Shown here one piece after another: positions 18,601 through 26,618 of a stretch of DNA of 64,000 nt. The position numbers and the translations under genes are program-made. The stretch's first letter is position 1. Every line of letters starts with the position of its first letter. The DNA comes from Pedobacter metabolipauper (GTDB taxonomy: Bacteria > Bacteroidota > Bacteroidia > Sphingobacteriales > Sphingobacteriaceae), in assembly GCF_004362715.1 (NCBI RefSeq), contig NZ_SNYC01000004.1, forward strand, positions 868,001-932,000, in the 5' to 3' direction. The notes under the pieces are model-generated. The model saw only the letters and a program-made list of their open reading frames with translations, made no database searches and had not been told where the DNA came from.

Positions 18601-20292
18601 CGCATCATCAGCAACCTGGCTTGTTCCGGTTCGCAGCAAAATATAAGCAACATCATTTCTATCACCGTTAACCCGAATGCGGTGGCTGAATTTACCTTCG
18701 TGTCTGATGCCGGATGTGTTCCGTTTACCATTGATGCCAATAATATAAAAGCGGTTCCTTATGCGGACAGGAACGGAACTTATACCTGGTATGCGAACGG
18801 GGTAGCTTTTGGAACGGGTATTACTTTTCCGGGTTATACGATTAGAAACGACAATGAGCAGGTGGTCATTAAACTGGTGGTGACCAGCAGTCTGGGCTGT
18901 ACCCAGGCAGAAACGGAGCATACTTTTGTGACCCGGCAGAATCTAATCACCGCTTATACACAGGATAAAACAGAAGGTTGCGGGCCTTTAACTGTGAATT
19001 TTACAAATACATCAACCTTTTTAACCAATGTCACCTTTCTATGGGATTTTGGAAACGGACAGACCTCTTCTGAAGTTAACCCGGCTCCCGTAATCTTTGA
19101 TGAGGATCCGACCGGGAAAGATAAGATATATACCATTACGCTGACTGCAACATCTGCTTGCGGCGTATCTGCTCCATTTTCAACTACTGTACTGGTCAGG
19201 GCTAAGCCGCTTTCGGTATTCTCTCCGAATGTTACGGCTACCTGTGCAGGATCTGCCATCGTTTTTACCAACACCTCTCCGGAGGCAAGCAACACGACTT
19301 ATACCTTTGATTTTGGCGACGGATCTCCGCTGGAAGTGAAGAACGACCGATCTTCGGTTTCCCATAGCTTTGCTGCGGTTGGAATGACCCGCACCTATGT
19401 GGTGAAGATGACCGCAAGAAGTGCCTGCGGGGAAAGCATGTCGCAGTATACAGTCAGGATCTCTCCAAATAACATTGTTGCCGAGCTGGTGGTGAACAGT
19501 CCGGATGACCGGGGATGCGCTCCGCATACGGTTCCTTTCTATAACAATACCAATGGAGCAACCCGGTTTGTATATGATTTTGGTGATGGCACGACCATGA
19601 CCACCATTACTGCTCCTGAAGTGGTCAACCATACTTTTACTACCCCTGGTGTTTATACGGTAACATTGACTGCAACTAACGACTGCTTTACTTCGGTAAC
19701 GACAGAGACCATTACGGTACTGGCACAGCCGGAGCCAGACTTTAGCTATAATCCTGAGGTTGCCTGGCCCGGTTTGAATATTGACTTTACAAACCTTACT
19801 GAAAATGGCTCTTCGTATGTATGGGATTTTGGTGATGGTACGACCTCAACATTGGAGAATCCCGCTCACCGCTATTTGGCTGAAGGTTCTTACCGGGTAT
19901 CTCTTACAGTCACCAATCTGAACAATTGTACCAGGACCGTAGTTAAGACGATTGTTATTGTTCCGGAGCCCGGAACAGTATTTGTTCCGAATGCATTTAC
20001 CCCGGGAAGTGACAATCCGGCTTTACGTGAATTTAAAGCGAAGGGCATTGGTATTAAGGCCTGGAGGATGGGTGTTTTTGATAAATGGGGCGAGTTGCTT
20101 TGGGAGACTACTAAACTGGATGATGGCAAGCCCGTAGAAGGATGGGATGGAACATTCAAGGGAACGGCCATGCCGCAAGGGGTTTATTACTGGAAAATAA
20201 GTGTGGAGTTTAATAATGGAATAGCCTGGAAAGGGATGACCTACAACTCATCGGCTCCCAGGCGTACCGGTGTCATTCATTTAATTCGATAA
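15655..20292 (+). CDS. Giant secreted PKD-repeat protein with T9SS type B sorting domain
   Basis: A 1545-residue protein with a signal peptide (MFKRLSIALIVLLSLNMPAVFA). The mature chain is made of repeated Ig/PKD-like beta domains. Clear PKD motifs (WDFGNGQTSS, FDFGDGSPLE, YDFGDGTTMT, WDFGDGTTST) cluster in residues 1120-1430, and cysteine-paired PKD-like units occupy residues 250-1100. The last ~105 residues (from VFVPNAFTPGSDNP, then VFDKWGELLWE and GWDGTFKGTAMPQGVYYW) are the gliding-motility-associated, T9SS type B C-terminal sorting domain. It would be exported by the type IX system and held at the surface or released, probably as an adhesin. The SprF-like gene three bases downstream is the usual partner of type B cargo. 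Confidence 0.9.
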   Translation: MFKRLSIALIVLLSLNMPAVFAQLTVTNVDPGPYTAGSSITALLDIGSSSCLRPSNTYELYLSNASGSFAAETRIGRYAGFYTPFVNGVIPAGTPAGTGYRIRIKSTAPALVSTESASFEIKAGSAIEAKLSSTLLSGISDEVFGICNTRDQLAFALENQSTAGTTVTATISNLMTPGTPVTIDFDTRIKSFTAGLAHYSIFVKAVAADGSVATKTYLIINNRMLNAFGTQGNNVVCLPNAVLEYNVIVAGNDGIINNYPGNTYRVNWGDGIENEYTLCDIISEGERVRHTYTRTSCGNSIISGNSRIYNAYGININVENSFCGRIGTQISTTAKVINKPKNEFVTGALKCLNGPVAFTNTSIPGQDPNTNSPGCGTNAVTYTWIVDGVIRETNKPISFVFNYQFTTAGIHTVRLESTSNAACPADPFEMTVCIQEPARPSFTLNGSNTVTICNNNTTVKPVNTSFVDAGCGTNAYSWVVTGGTVNYENGTSASSPEPEFRFIAPGIYRIRLNIITSGCGTIPSEEEIVVVNATPTAVLSADATLCNLSAYPFNDTTPGPTRTLVTGTQETLPSTYKWTVTGGNFEFIDGTADNSQYPTINFKEYAAYTITVTHTNDCGTVSDSQVLTFRESPVVNAGTYAPVCFNETIQLNGVITGTVTSAAWVGGGGTFAPSRSALNAVYTPSAAERSSGQVDLTLRAMTALAAPCNQIDGFASIQIKARINVISAATKAICSGNNLGYTIASSVEGSTFSWTATGSANAAGFTVTGSGALINDLLTNTDAVANATVTYRITPSFDGCTGEPFDLVVTIAPNPVVTAAVANAEICSSVGAGITLSSNLPGTRYLWTSATSDPSITGNTENSVTPAAVTQINDILFNNGTTSGTVTYTITPVSATGCPGTAVLVVIRVKPLARNVISADQTICTGTAPVAFSGNDPSAGGDGPYTYQWQNSVDNGNTWLDIAGANSPGFYAPVLTAGTSYRRIISNLACSGSQQNISNIISITVNPNAVAEFTFVSDAGCVPFTIDANNIKAVPYADRNGTYTWYANGVAFGTGITFPGYTIRNDNEQVVIKLVVTSSLGCTQAETEHTFVTRQNLITAYTQDKTEGCGPLTVNFTNTSTFLTNVTFLWDFGNGQTSSEVNPAPVIFDEDPTGKDKIYTITLTATSACGVSAPFSTTVLVRAKPLSVFSPNVTATCAGSAIVFTNTSPEASNTTYTFDFGDGSPLEVKNDRSSVSHSFAAVGMTRTYVVKMTARSACGESMSQYTVRISPNNIVAELVVNSPDDRGCAPHTVPFYNNTNGATRFVYDFGDGTTMTTITAPEVVNHTFTTPGVYTVTLTATNDCFTSVTTETITVLAQPEPDFSYNPEVAWPGLNIDFTNLTENGSSYVWDFGDGTTSTLENPAHRYLAEGSYRVSLTVTNLNNCTRTVVKTIVIVPEPGTVFVPNAFTPGSDNPALREFKAKGIGIKAWRMGVFDKWGELLWETTKLDDGKPVEGWDGTFKGTAMPQGVYYWKISVEFNNGIAWKGMTYNSSAPRRTGVIHLIR

Positions 20293-20295
20293 GAT

Positions 20296-21321
20296 ATGCG
20301 TATGTGGAATAGAATTTTATGGATCGTATTGTTGTTTCCGGGCTTTACAGCGATGGGGCAGGATCATGTATATTCCCAGTTTTTTAATGCGCCGATCTAT
20401 CTGAACCCTGCATTGACAGGTCAGTTTGAGGGTGATATCCGCATGAACCTGATTTACCGGAACCAGTGGTCGGCCTTAAGTGGCGACCTTTCGTATATCA
20501 GCGCTTCGGCGGATGTGAATATTCCGAATTTTGGCGGAGGGGTTGGACTGATGTTTACGCGGAGTAGTGAGGGGACGGCTTATTTAACGAAGAACAATAT
20601 CTCTGCAAATTATGCTTATAGTGTTGGCGGGGAAGATCTGGTTGTTTCCTTTGGGATCCAGGCCGGAGTGGCCAACCGGACGATTGACTGGAGTAAACTG
20701 GTATTTTCTGATCAGATTGATATGAACCTGGGGTATATTCCGGGCAGCATATCTTCAGCTCCGGCCCCTGAGCAGTCGAACAGGTTTTATTTTGATGCAG
20801 GTACCGGTATCAACGTGGTTTATAAGAACCTGATGGTTGGCGGTACCGTGGCCCATGTGAACAAACCGGATGAATCCTTTACCGGTGTACAGGCAAAATT
20901 GCCGATGCGGTTTATTGGGAATGCGAGTTACCGGATCAACCTGATTGCAAGTGATACCTATGGATCTGAAGACGGTCCTTTTTTGATCCCTTCTGTGGTG
21001 TATTATAAGCAGGCTGCAGCGAGTTCGTTAAGTATGGGGGCACAATTTAAGTGGAGGGGATTAAATACCGGATTGTGGTACAGGAGCAATTCGCAGGGGG
21101 ATAAGGATGCAATTGTGGTGTCCTTTATCTTTGATATTTTTAAGGGAAGCAGGAATGGTGAGAAATTACGCCTGGGCATTAGCCATGATGCGACTACTTC
21201 GAAGATTAACTATACCAATACCAGCGGAAGTACTGAAGCAAGTATAGGTTATGAGAAATACTTTCAGAATAGTTCCGGATACAACAAGTTTAATGGGTTA
21301 AGGTGTTATGATTTCTATTAG
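20296..21321 (+). CDS. PorP/SprF family T9SS membrane protein
   Basis: A 341-residue outer-membrane protein with a signal peptide (ends near AMGQDH). It carries the family's N-terminal signature: YSQFFNAPIYLNPALTGQFEG followed by RMNLIYRNQWS, here described in two parts. The remainder has alternating beta strands as in a barrel. SprF-like proteins are needed for secretion or surface tethering of an adjacent type B CTD protein. The three-base spacing to the PKD protein supports one transcript and dedicated pairing. Confidence 0.92.
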   Translation: MRMWNRILWIVLLFPGFTAMGQDHVYSQFFNAPIYLNPALTGQFEGDIRMNLIYRNQWSALSGDLSYISASADVNIPNFGGGVGLMFTRSSEGTAYLTKNNISANYAYSVGGEDLVVSFGIQAGVANRTIDWSKLVFSDQIDMNLGYIPGSISSAPAPEQSNRFYFDAGTGINVVYKNLMVGGTVAHVNKPDESFTGVQAKLPMRFIGNASYRINLIASDTYGSEDGPFLIPSVVYYKQAAASSLSMGAQFKWRGLNTGLWYRSNSQGDKDAIVVSFIFDIFKGSRNGEKLRLGISHDATTSKINYTNTSGSTEASIGYEKYFQNSSGYNKFNGLRCYDFY

Positions 21322-21350
21322 GACAACAAAATAAATCTGTCGCTTCAAAT

Positions 21351-21383
21351 CATCATTCATATTCTGCTCAAATATGAATGATG
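21351..21383. terminator. Long perfect stem-loop between convergent genes
   Basis: CATCATTCATATT (21351-21363), a seven-base loop, then AATATGAATGATG (21371-21383) forms a perfect 13-bp stem. It lies in the 92-base gap between the SprF-like gene and the convergent minus-strand pair. It has low GC and no long T run, so it is a plausible bidirectional terminator or RNA 3'-end stabiliser rather than a classic intrinsic terminator. Confidence 0.5.
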
Positions 21384-21413
21384 AAGTTAAATGATTTATA
21401 GAATATTTAGTGA

Positions 21414-22247
21414 TTACTGCTTTAACATTGATGCCTGGTGGCTGAAGTATTCATCAAACTGGATAAAACTCTCCTGAAGCAAATGTTTTCCATCCCCGGT
21501 ATAGTATGTCTGTGTGGTATCAGGCGGCATCCATTTGTATTTGCTATCGTTAAAAAATGCTTTGAGTGATTTTCGCTCGAAAGTAAATTTCGGAGCATTT
21601 CTAAACTCCTTTTCTAATGGAACTTCAAAAAATACAACCACACAACCTTTGGCAGTCAGGTAATTCAGATCTTCTTTAAGTTCTTTTAAAATGGCATTCC
21701 ATTCTTTAGGGTTTAGCGCTTTACTATATTCTTCTTTAGTCTTGGCAAATAACTTGTCAAACAATTTACCCTGTGGTCTCTTCTTGCTTGGCAAATCCAT
21801 ATTGCCGGGTTTTAAATAATTAATGAAAAATGGAAAGAACTTATTTTTTTCCTGCAATGCCGGAAAATAAGATTTAGGATAATGTGAGGTGGGTTCAAAT
21901 GTATGCGCTATCAAGGGTTTATTGTATCCCCTTGATATATAATTAGTTTCCAAATAAAGTGTATCTGGAATCTTATTTGAAAGTTTAATTATTTTTACCC
22001 CACTACACCCCCCACTTGGAGGCAGAGAAAGGTTGAAGTAATTTTTATTCGTTTTAGCCTTTAGGGTAAAACGGCCGATTAAAGAGGATCCGGCAGTAAC
22101 TACTTTGTACTTGTGTCCGGAATACAAAAAGAGTTCTGTTTTTTCGATATCTGTATAAATCACCCCCTTATCCTTAGGTATCAGATAAAGAAAGATATTA
22201 AATGCTGCAAACAGAACTAAACCTATGATGATGATTTTCTTTACCAT
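21414..22247 (-). CDS. SGNH-hydrolase-like membrane-anchored protein, MBOAT partner
   Basis: A 277-residue protein with an N-terminal membrane anchor (IIIIGLVLFAAFNIFLYLI). Two hydrolase-like landmarks are visible: GSS near residues 53-55 (TAGSSLIGRF), where SGNH enzymes place the catalytic Ser, and D252-x-x-H255 in GDGKHLLQE near the C-terminus. It overlaps the MBOAT gene by one base. MBOAT proteins of the AlgI type hand an acyl group to a periplasmic AlgJ/AlgX-like SGNH protein, which acylates the polysaccharide; this protein fits that role. Overall sequence similarity to a named family was not recognised, so the call rests on motifs and context. Confidence 0.6.
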   Translation of the reverse strand: MVKKIIIIGLVLFAAFNIFLYLIPKDKGVIYTDIEKTELFLYSGHKYKVVTAGSSLIGRFTLKAKTNKNYFNLSLPPSGGCSGVKIIKLSNKIPDTLYLETNYISRGYNKPLIAHTFEPTSHYPKSYFPALQEKNKFFPFFINYLKPGNMDLPSKKRPQGKLFDKLFAKTKEEYSKALNPKEWNAILKELKEDLNYLTAKGCVVVFFEVPLEKEFRNAPKFTFERKSLKAFFNDSKYKWMPPDTTQTYYTGDGKHLLQESFIQFDEYFSHQASMLKQ

Positions 22248-23668
22248 TAGAATTGAAAATAAATAAAAGCACTTTGGTTTCCGCTATTCACGAGGATCAG
22301 GAAAAGAAGTATTCCATATGCTGCAACCTGAATGTTATTGTTAACTGTTCTTGAAATTTTATTGGCCCTGGTTAATAGATAATAGGCGTGATAAAAAATA
22401 ACAAAGGCGGATAGCAGCACTAAATTGACTTCTTTAGACGTAATGGAGAACCGCATGCTCCTGTTGTCGACAATAGCACCTAAAAATTCGATGACCTGTG
22501 TGAAATTTGGTAATTTAAAAAGCAGCCATAAGAGGGTTACCACAACAAATACCAATGCTGTACTTAGAATTTGGGTAATCAGCGTTTCTTTGATCTTAAT
22601 CTTATCTTTGAAAAGCCTTTCAATTGCAAGGACTGTCCCATGACCTATTCCCCACAGGGCGTAACTCCATCCTGATCCATGCCAAAACCCGCCAAGTACC
22701 ATCACGATAAACAGGTTAAAATATGTTCTTACTTGTCCCTTACGATTACCGCCAAGGGGAAAATATAAATATTCTTTTAGCCAGGTAGATAACGAAATGT
22801 GCCAGCGGGTCCAGAACTCTGAAAATGATTTAGAAATGTATGGGAAATTAAAGTTTAGCGGCAGACGGTAGCCGAACAGGTAGCCTAGTCCGATAGCAAT
22901 CGATGAATAACCTGCAAAATCTGCAAATATCTGCATGGAATAACCAAAAAGCAAGAGTAAAAGATTGGCTGATGAATACCCCAGGAAGAATGGGTAGGTT
23001 ATGGGTGCAGTGAGTTCATTTAAATTGTCAGCTACCACCATCTTTAAGAAGTAACCGATAATCAGGCATTTCACCACTTTTTGCCAGTCGATGTCAGCAA
23101 ACCACTTTTCTTTCATTTGCGGATAAAAGTCGTGCGCTTTTAAGATAGGTCCTGCAATAAGGTGTGGGAAAAAGGAAATGAAAAAACTGGTGTTGATCAG
23201 GTGCTTGGTAAAACTTACGTTTTTCTCTTTGATAGAATTGTTATTTCTTAATACATCAACCAATAAGCTGATTCCTTCAAATGTATAAAAGGATATCCCG
23301 ATGGGAAGGGGTATGGTAAAGAAGAAATCGCGCCATGAATTGGTTAAATTCAGTTCGTTATAAATTGCTTCAGATACTAAAGGAGTATATTTAAAGAAAG
23401 CAAGAATGAGCAGGTTGGCAGCAATTGCTATTCCGGCAACAAGTTTTCTTTTTTTTATGATGTTACTTTTAAGCACATAGAAGCTTGCGCTTGTATTTAA
23501 CAGTATGGAGGTTACAAAAAGAATTAACAGGATGGGTTTATACCAGGAATAGAAAATAAAACTGGAAATAATTAAGATGGGGATTTGAAATTTTCTTAAT
23601 CTGGGAATATAATAGGTAACAAAGGTAACAAATAAGAGAATGATAAAGATGTAACTGTTAAAAAGCAT
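22247..23668 (-). CDS. MBOAT family O-acyltransferase (AlgI-like)
   Basis: A 473-residue polytopic protein with the MBOAT core: FWTRWHISLSTWLKEYLYFPLGG near residues 285-310 (described in parts: WTRWHISLS, YLYFPLGGNR) and the catalytic His in GGFWHGSGWSYALWG near residue 330. Earlier segments GISFYTFEGISLLVDV and DFYPQM are typical of AlgI/DltB-type proteins. It would transfer an acyl group, usually acetyl, across the inner membrane for O-acylation of an exopolysaccharide. First gene of a two-gene minus-strand operon with the SGNH-like gene. Confidence 0.92.
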   Translation of the reverse strand: MLFNSYIFIILLFVTFVTYYIPRLRKFQIPILIISSFIFYSWYKPILLILFVTSILLNTSASFYVLKSNIIKKRKLVAGIAIAANLLILAFFKYTPLVSEAIYNELNLTNSWRDFFFTIPLPIGISFYTFEGISLLVDVLRNNNSIKEKNVSFTKHLINTSFFISFFPHLIAGPILKAHDFYPQMKEKWFADIDWQKVVKCLIIGYFLKMVVADNLNELTAPITYPFFLGYSSANLLLLLFGYSMQIFADFAGYSSIAIGLGYLFGYRLPLNFNFPYISKSFSEFWTRWHISLSTWLKEYLYFPLGGNRKGQVRTYFNLFIVMVLGGFWHGSGWSYALWGIGHGTVLAIERLFKDKIKIKETLITQILSTALVFVVVTLLWLLFKLPNFTQVIEFLGAIVDNRSMRFSITSKEVNLVLLSAFVIFYHAYYLLTRANKISRTVNNNIQVAAYGILLFLILVNSGNQSAFIYFQF

Positions 23669-24289
23669 GTTTTAAATTAATTTGTTGACCTATATTTAAT
23701 TTTAGCCTAATATACGCTTGTCCAAACGCAGCTAAAGTATTGTTAATAATAAAATCTCCCGGCGATTTAATAAAATCTTGAACAAGATATAAATATTTTG
23801 CAGTTAAATAATTGATTTCGATGAAATAAGATGAAATAACTTATGTATGAGGATAAATATTCCCGGATAGAGCAACAGCTAATATTCTAAAATACCAGAT
23901 AAAAAGAAGGGAGCCGACCTTACGGCTGACCCCCTTTATTAACGCTCTCGAAGTAAATGTAGTAATAATATTTCTATTGTTTGTGAATATTCGAATTTTT
24001 ATTTTATTTGTATAAATAATTATAGAATAATGTTTTATTAATGATGTGCCGGCATTCATTATCATGGTACTTAGTTGAACTTAGCTAAAAATTGTGTAAT
24101 TTACGTTGTTCTGGATTAACTGGATACCTTTTGTCAATGTCTATGAGTAACAATGAATTAAACAACCAAATGTGTTATTGGCGACATCTTAACCCGATGG
24201 TTTTCCTTTACACTTCCAAGACCTTAAATCATTATTGTGTTTGTTAATTTACCATTCCCAGTTCCGGGAACAACATTAAATGCTTCCAT
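23669..24289. other. 621-base intergenic region with an orphan hairpin
   Basis: This region separates divergent transcripts and is very AT-rich. A hairpin, AAGGGAGCCG / CGGCT-GAC-CCCTT with loop ACCTTA (23907-23936), has a T-rich flank on the minus strand like an intrinsic terminator, but no gene is evident upstream of it on that strand. A tandem GATGAAATAA repeat (23819-23838) and an imperfect palindrome around TGCCGGCA (24040-24060) are also present. The open frame at 23841-24065 on the minus strand has no gene-like composition. Confidence 0.4.
23907..23936 (-). terminator. Orphan terminator-like hairpin
   Basis: Read on the minus strand the element is a GC-rich stem with a TAAGGT loop followed by CTTCTTTTTAT, the form of an intrinsic terminator. 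No minus-strand gene is visible before it, so it may be a relic of a lost gene or end an unrecognised small RNA. Confidence 0.35.
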
Positions 24290-24580
24290 ATGGATGAAAA
24301 AGCAAAGAACAGCAGTCTTTCTGTACTGCTCATTGTAGTAAATTTTATACTGCTAATCATTTTTTTAAACTGCACATTTAATTCTGAAAATGATCAGCTG
24401 GCCAATCAGGTAATTGCAGCAGTTGGTTTGACCATTTTAACCGGTGGTTATGCCTTTAGTTACCATGGGAAAGGGTATCGGGCTGGTAAATGGATCTTTG
24501 CCATTGTACTGTTGCTAAGCACTTATGTGATCGCAGTTTTTATTTATATGCTTGGATTGGGCGCAGCTTTTCAACACTAG
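24290..24580 (+). CDS. Small membrane protein, unknown function
   Basis: A 96-residue protein with three likely membrane helices (residues 9-28, 39-56 and 66-90) and few charged residues. It starts MDEKAKNSSLSVLL; the ATG lies 30 bases after a G+C-containing stretch. No family was recognised. It is followed after three bases by the DUF2931-like gene and probably forms an operon with it. Confidence 0.55.
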   Translation: MDEKAKNSSLSVLLIVVNFILLIIFLNCTFNSENDQLANQVIAAVGLTILTGGYAFSYHGKGYRAGKWIFAIVLLLSTYVIAVFIYMLGLGAAFQH

Positions 24581-24583
24581 ATC

Positions 24584-25318
24584 ATGAAATTGAATTTTAT
24601 AAATAAAGCCTACATGGCCTTAGGCGTGTTACTGGTTATTGCAACCCTGATCAGGGTTTTGAACTATAAAGGCTGGGAAAGATTTTATTATGCATCCAGT
24701 GTTTGTGCACCAGGCTCGTATCCGGTTTATATCCGTGAACTCTATTTCATTTTACCAGGAAAGGAAATGGCTTCTTTTAATGATGATGATGTAAAATCAT
24801 TTATGTCTGAATGGGGTAAGGAACATTATTTCCCTGAAGCCTATGAAAAGGACCGGCTGCCTTTAAAGCTTGTTGTGAATTATGCCTCGTATCGTGAGCA
24901 GAAGTTTTATAATGACACGCTTGATCTGGATCAGCAGCTACTACTGGAAACATTTAGGGCAGCTCCTAAAAAAGATCAGGAAGTAGAACTATACGACAAT
25001 AAACACGGACTTACCTTTTTAGCCGGGCTGGCCAATGACGGACAGTTCATTTTATGGCTTCGTGGTAAAAATCTGGAGAAAGTAATTCTGAAAGCCAGGC
25101 TCGCTGCTCGTGAGCCTACTGCTGACGACACTTATATTAATGGAGGAAGGGTCACTAAAAAACAGTATTTAACAACCGCTTTTGAAGATTTGAATGATAG
25201 TTTAAAAACAGTATTCAAAAATGGTTTTGATGCCGGTGCTAATTACATCGACACCCCAACCCATTATATCCGGGATAATGAAAGGTTCTGGAAAGCCGGC
25301 GTCAATGATCCAAAGTAA
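24584..25318 (+). CDS. DUF2931-like protein
   Basis: A 244-residue protein with one N-terminal membrane anchor (YMALGVLLVIATLIRV, residues 10-25). The mature part begins FYYASSVCAPGSYPVYIRE and ends with YIDTPTHYIRDNERFW, both reminiscent of the Bacteroidota DUF2931 family, whose function is unknown. No catalytic motif is seen. Its 3' end overlaps the convergent zinc-ribbon gene by 17 bases, so the two transcripts must interfere or be expressed at different times. Confidence 0.6.
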   Translation: MKLNFINKAYMALGVLLVIATLIRVLNYKGWERFYYASSVCAPGSYPVYIRELYFILPGKEMASFNDDDVKSFMSEWGKEHYFPEAYEKDRLPLKLVVNYASYREQKFYNDTLDLDQQLLLETFRAAPKKDQEVELYDNKHGLTFLAGLANDGQFILWLRGKNLEKVILKARLAAREPTADDTYINGGRVTKKQYLTTAFEDLNDSLKTVFKNGFDAGANYIDTPTHYIRDNERFWKAGVNDPK

Positions 25319-26600
25319 ACTTTTTAATTATTTTGCCATCTATACCTAAAACGAAACTCTCCAAATTGCCTTTTAAGACAAATCCATTTTTATACCTGAC
25401 ACATTCATACAACCACTCGCCTTTATTGAATGACATTGTAAATAAAATAGCACCGGAATTTGCGTTCAGGCATTGAACGGAGGTAGGCGCATCTTCTGAG
25501 GCCGTTGCAGTGATACTGATCAATAATAATTCCTTATCGCGATATAACAGGCGTGGGTTGAAGTATAACCTGCCTGGTGAAAAATCTGCGTACGACAACA
25601 GCCGGTACAGGTCTGGGTTGGTGAAAGTCTTTTCTGTTCCGTTCTGGGTTAGGCTTTCTTTCCATTGAAACTCCGCCTTAGTTTCAGGGCCGCCTTTGTT
25701 ATCTTTATACGTATATTTAATAAGTTGTATTTTCTCATCCGGGTAGTCCGTACCCGGTGTTGAAAATGTAAAGGTTGTTTTAACTCCGGATCCGGATAGC
25801 ACTGATTTCATACCCGTTCTGGCTTCATACAGATCTTTTTCACTGTATATTTTATCTGCTACAGGATAGTAGTAAAGACTGTTGCCGTCATTTGTTAATA
25901 ATGTTAGACCATCGCCATAATTGTCAAAGGTAAATTCAACATTAGCGATGCCGCTTACCAATCTCGGCTGACTGCTAAATGCTGTTTTGGTCACATCCCT
26001 GATCGTGTAATTTGACTTGTCAACCTCAAATAATAGTGATTTGTCTACAATAAGGTAAATTTTACCATTTTTAAATTCCTTTAAGGAATAGGTGTGGAGT
26101 AATTTTTCCGGAATGTTTAATATCTGCTGACTACCTAGCTCTTTGGACGAAAGTACATCATAAAATGTCACGTAAGACCCATCCCTGTCTAACGCAGGAT
26201 CATCCGAATACCTGCGTTCACCTACAGCTACTATAACTGGCTGCTGTGCGGGGTTAATAAAAGGAAGCCTTTGTTCATTCCGCCAGGTAAATGTGATTTT
26301 TTTTGTTTCGGCTTGCTTTTCCGGCGAAGAATCTGAATTGATTACCCAGATAAATACGAACGTTAGCATTAAAAATAGCAGTAGGCCAATCCCCAGCATT
26401 TTCGATTTTCTGCCCGAATCTGATGATAGGGGATTGGTTTTATGAGTTGAATGGTTATAATTGTGATTGATGTTAATGTCATTATTATCCAGGAAATATG
26501 TTGTTCCGCAGTTTTTACATTCGTAATAATTTGTTCTGAGCTCAATTTTATGTGTACTTGAGCATTTGGGGCATTGTACTGCTTTAATTTCCTTAGCCAT
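25302..26600 (-). CDS. Zinc-ribbon membrane protein with large extracytoplasmic domain
   Basis: About 432 residues. The N-terminal 40 residues hold a zinc ribbon with two Cys-x2-Cys pairs (CPKC near residue 10, CKNC near residue 32). One membrane helix follows near residues 70-90 (GIGLLLFLMLTFVFIWVI), then about 340 beta-rich residues possibly forming a propeller (YSDDPALDRDGSYVTFYDV, LVSGIANVEFTFDNYGDG). The ATG at 26600 is preferred; the frame's earlier start would be TTG. Metal ribbon inside and sensor-like domain outside suggests a sensing or assembly role, but none is established. Confidence 0.65.
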   Translation of the reverse strand: MAKEIKAVQCPKCSSTHKIELRTNYYECKNCGTTYFLDNNDININHNYNHSTHKTNPLSSDSGRKSKMLGIGLLLFLMLTFVFIWVINSDSSPEKQAETKKITFTWRNEQRLPFINPAQQPVIVAVGERRYSDDPALDRDGSYVTFYDVLSSKELGSQQILNIPEKLLHTYSLKEFKNGKIYLIVDKSLLFEVDKSNYTIRDVTKTAFSSQPRLVSGIANVEFTFDNYGDGLTLLTNDGNSLYYYPVADKIYSEKDLYEARTGMKSVLSGSGVKTTFTFSTPGTDYPDEKIQLIKYTYKDNKGGPETKAEFQWKESLTQNGTEKTFTNPDLYRLLSYADFSPGRLYFNPRLLYRDKELLLISITATASEDAPTSVQCLNANSGAILFTMSFNKGEWLYECVRYKNGFVLKGNLESFVLGIDGKIIKKFTLDH

Positions 26601-26618
26601 CAATATTCAATTATTCGA

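Noticed and set aside
19180..19632. 150-codon minus-strand open frame within the PKD protein gene
   Set aside because: It is an antisense shadow of a clearly coding, repetitive gene with no domain of its own.
23841..24065. 74-codon minus-strand open frame spanning the orphan hairpin
   Set aside because: Low-complexity Ile/Asn/Lys composition typical of AT-rich non-coding DNA, and a terminator-like hairpin falls inside it.
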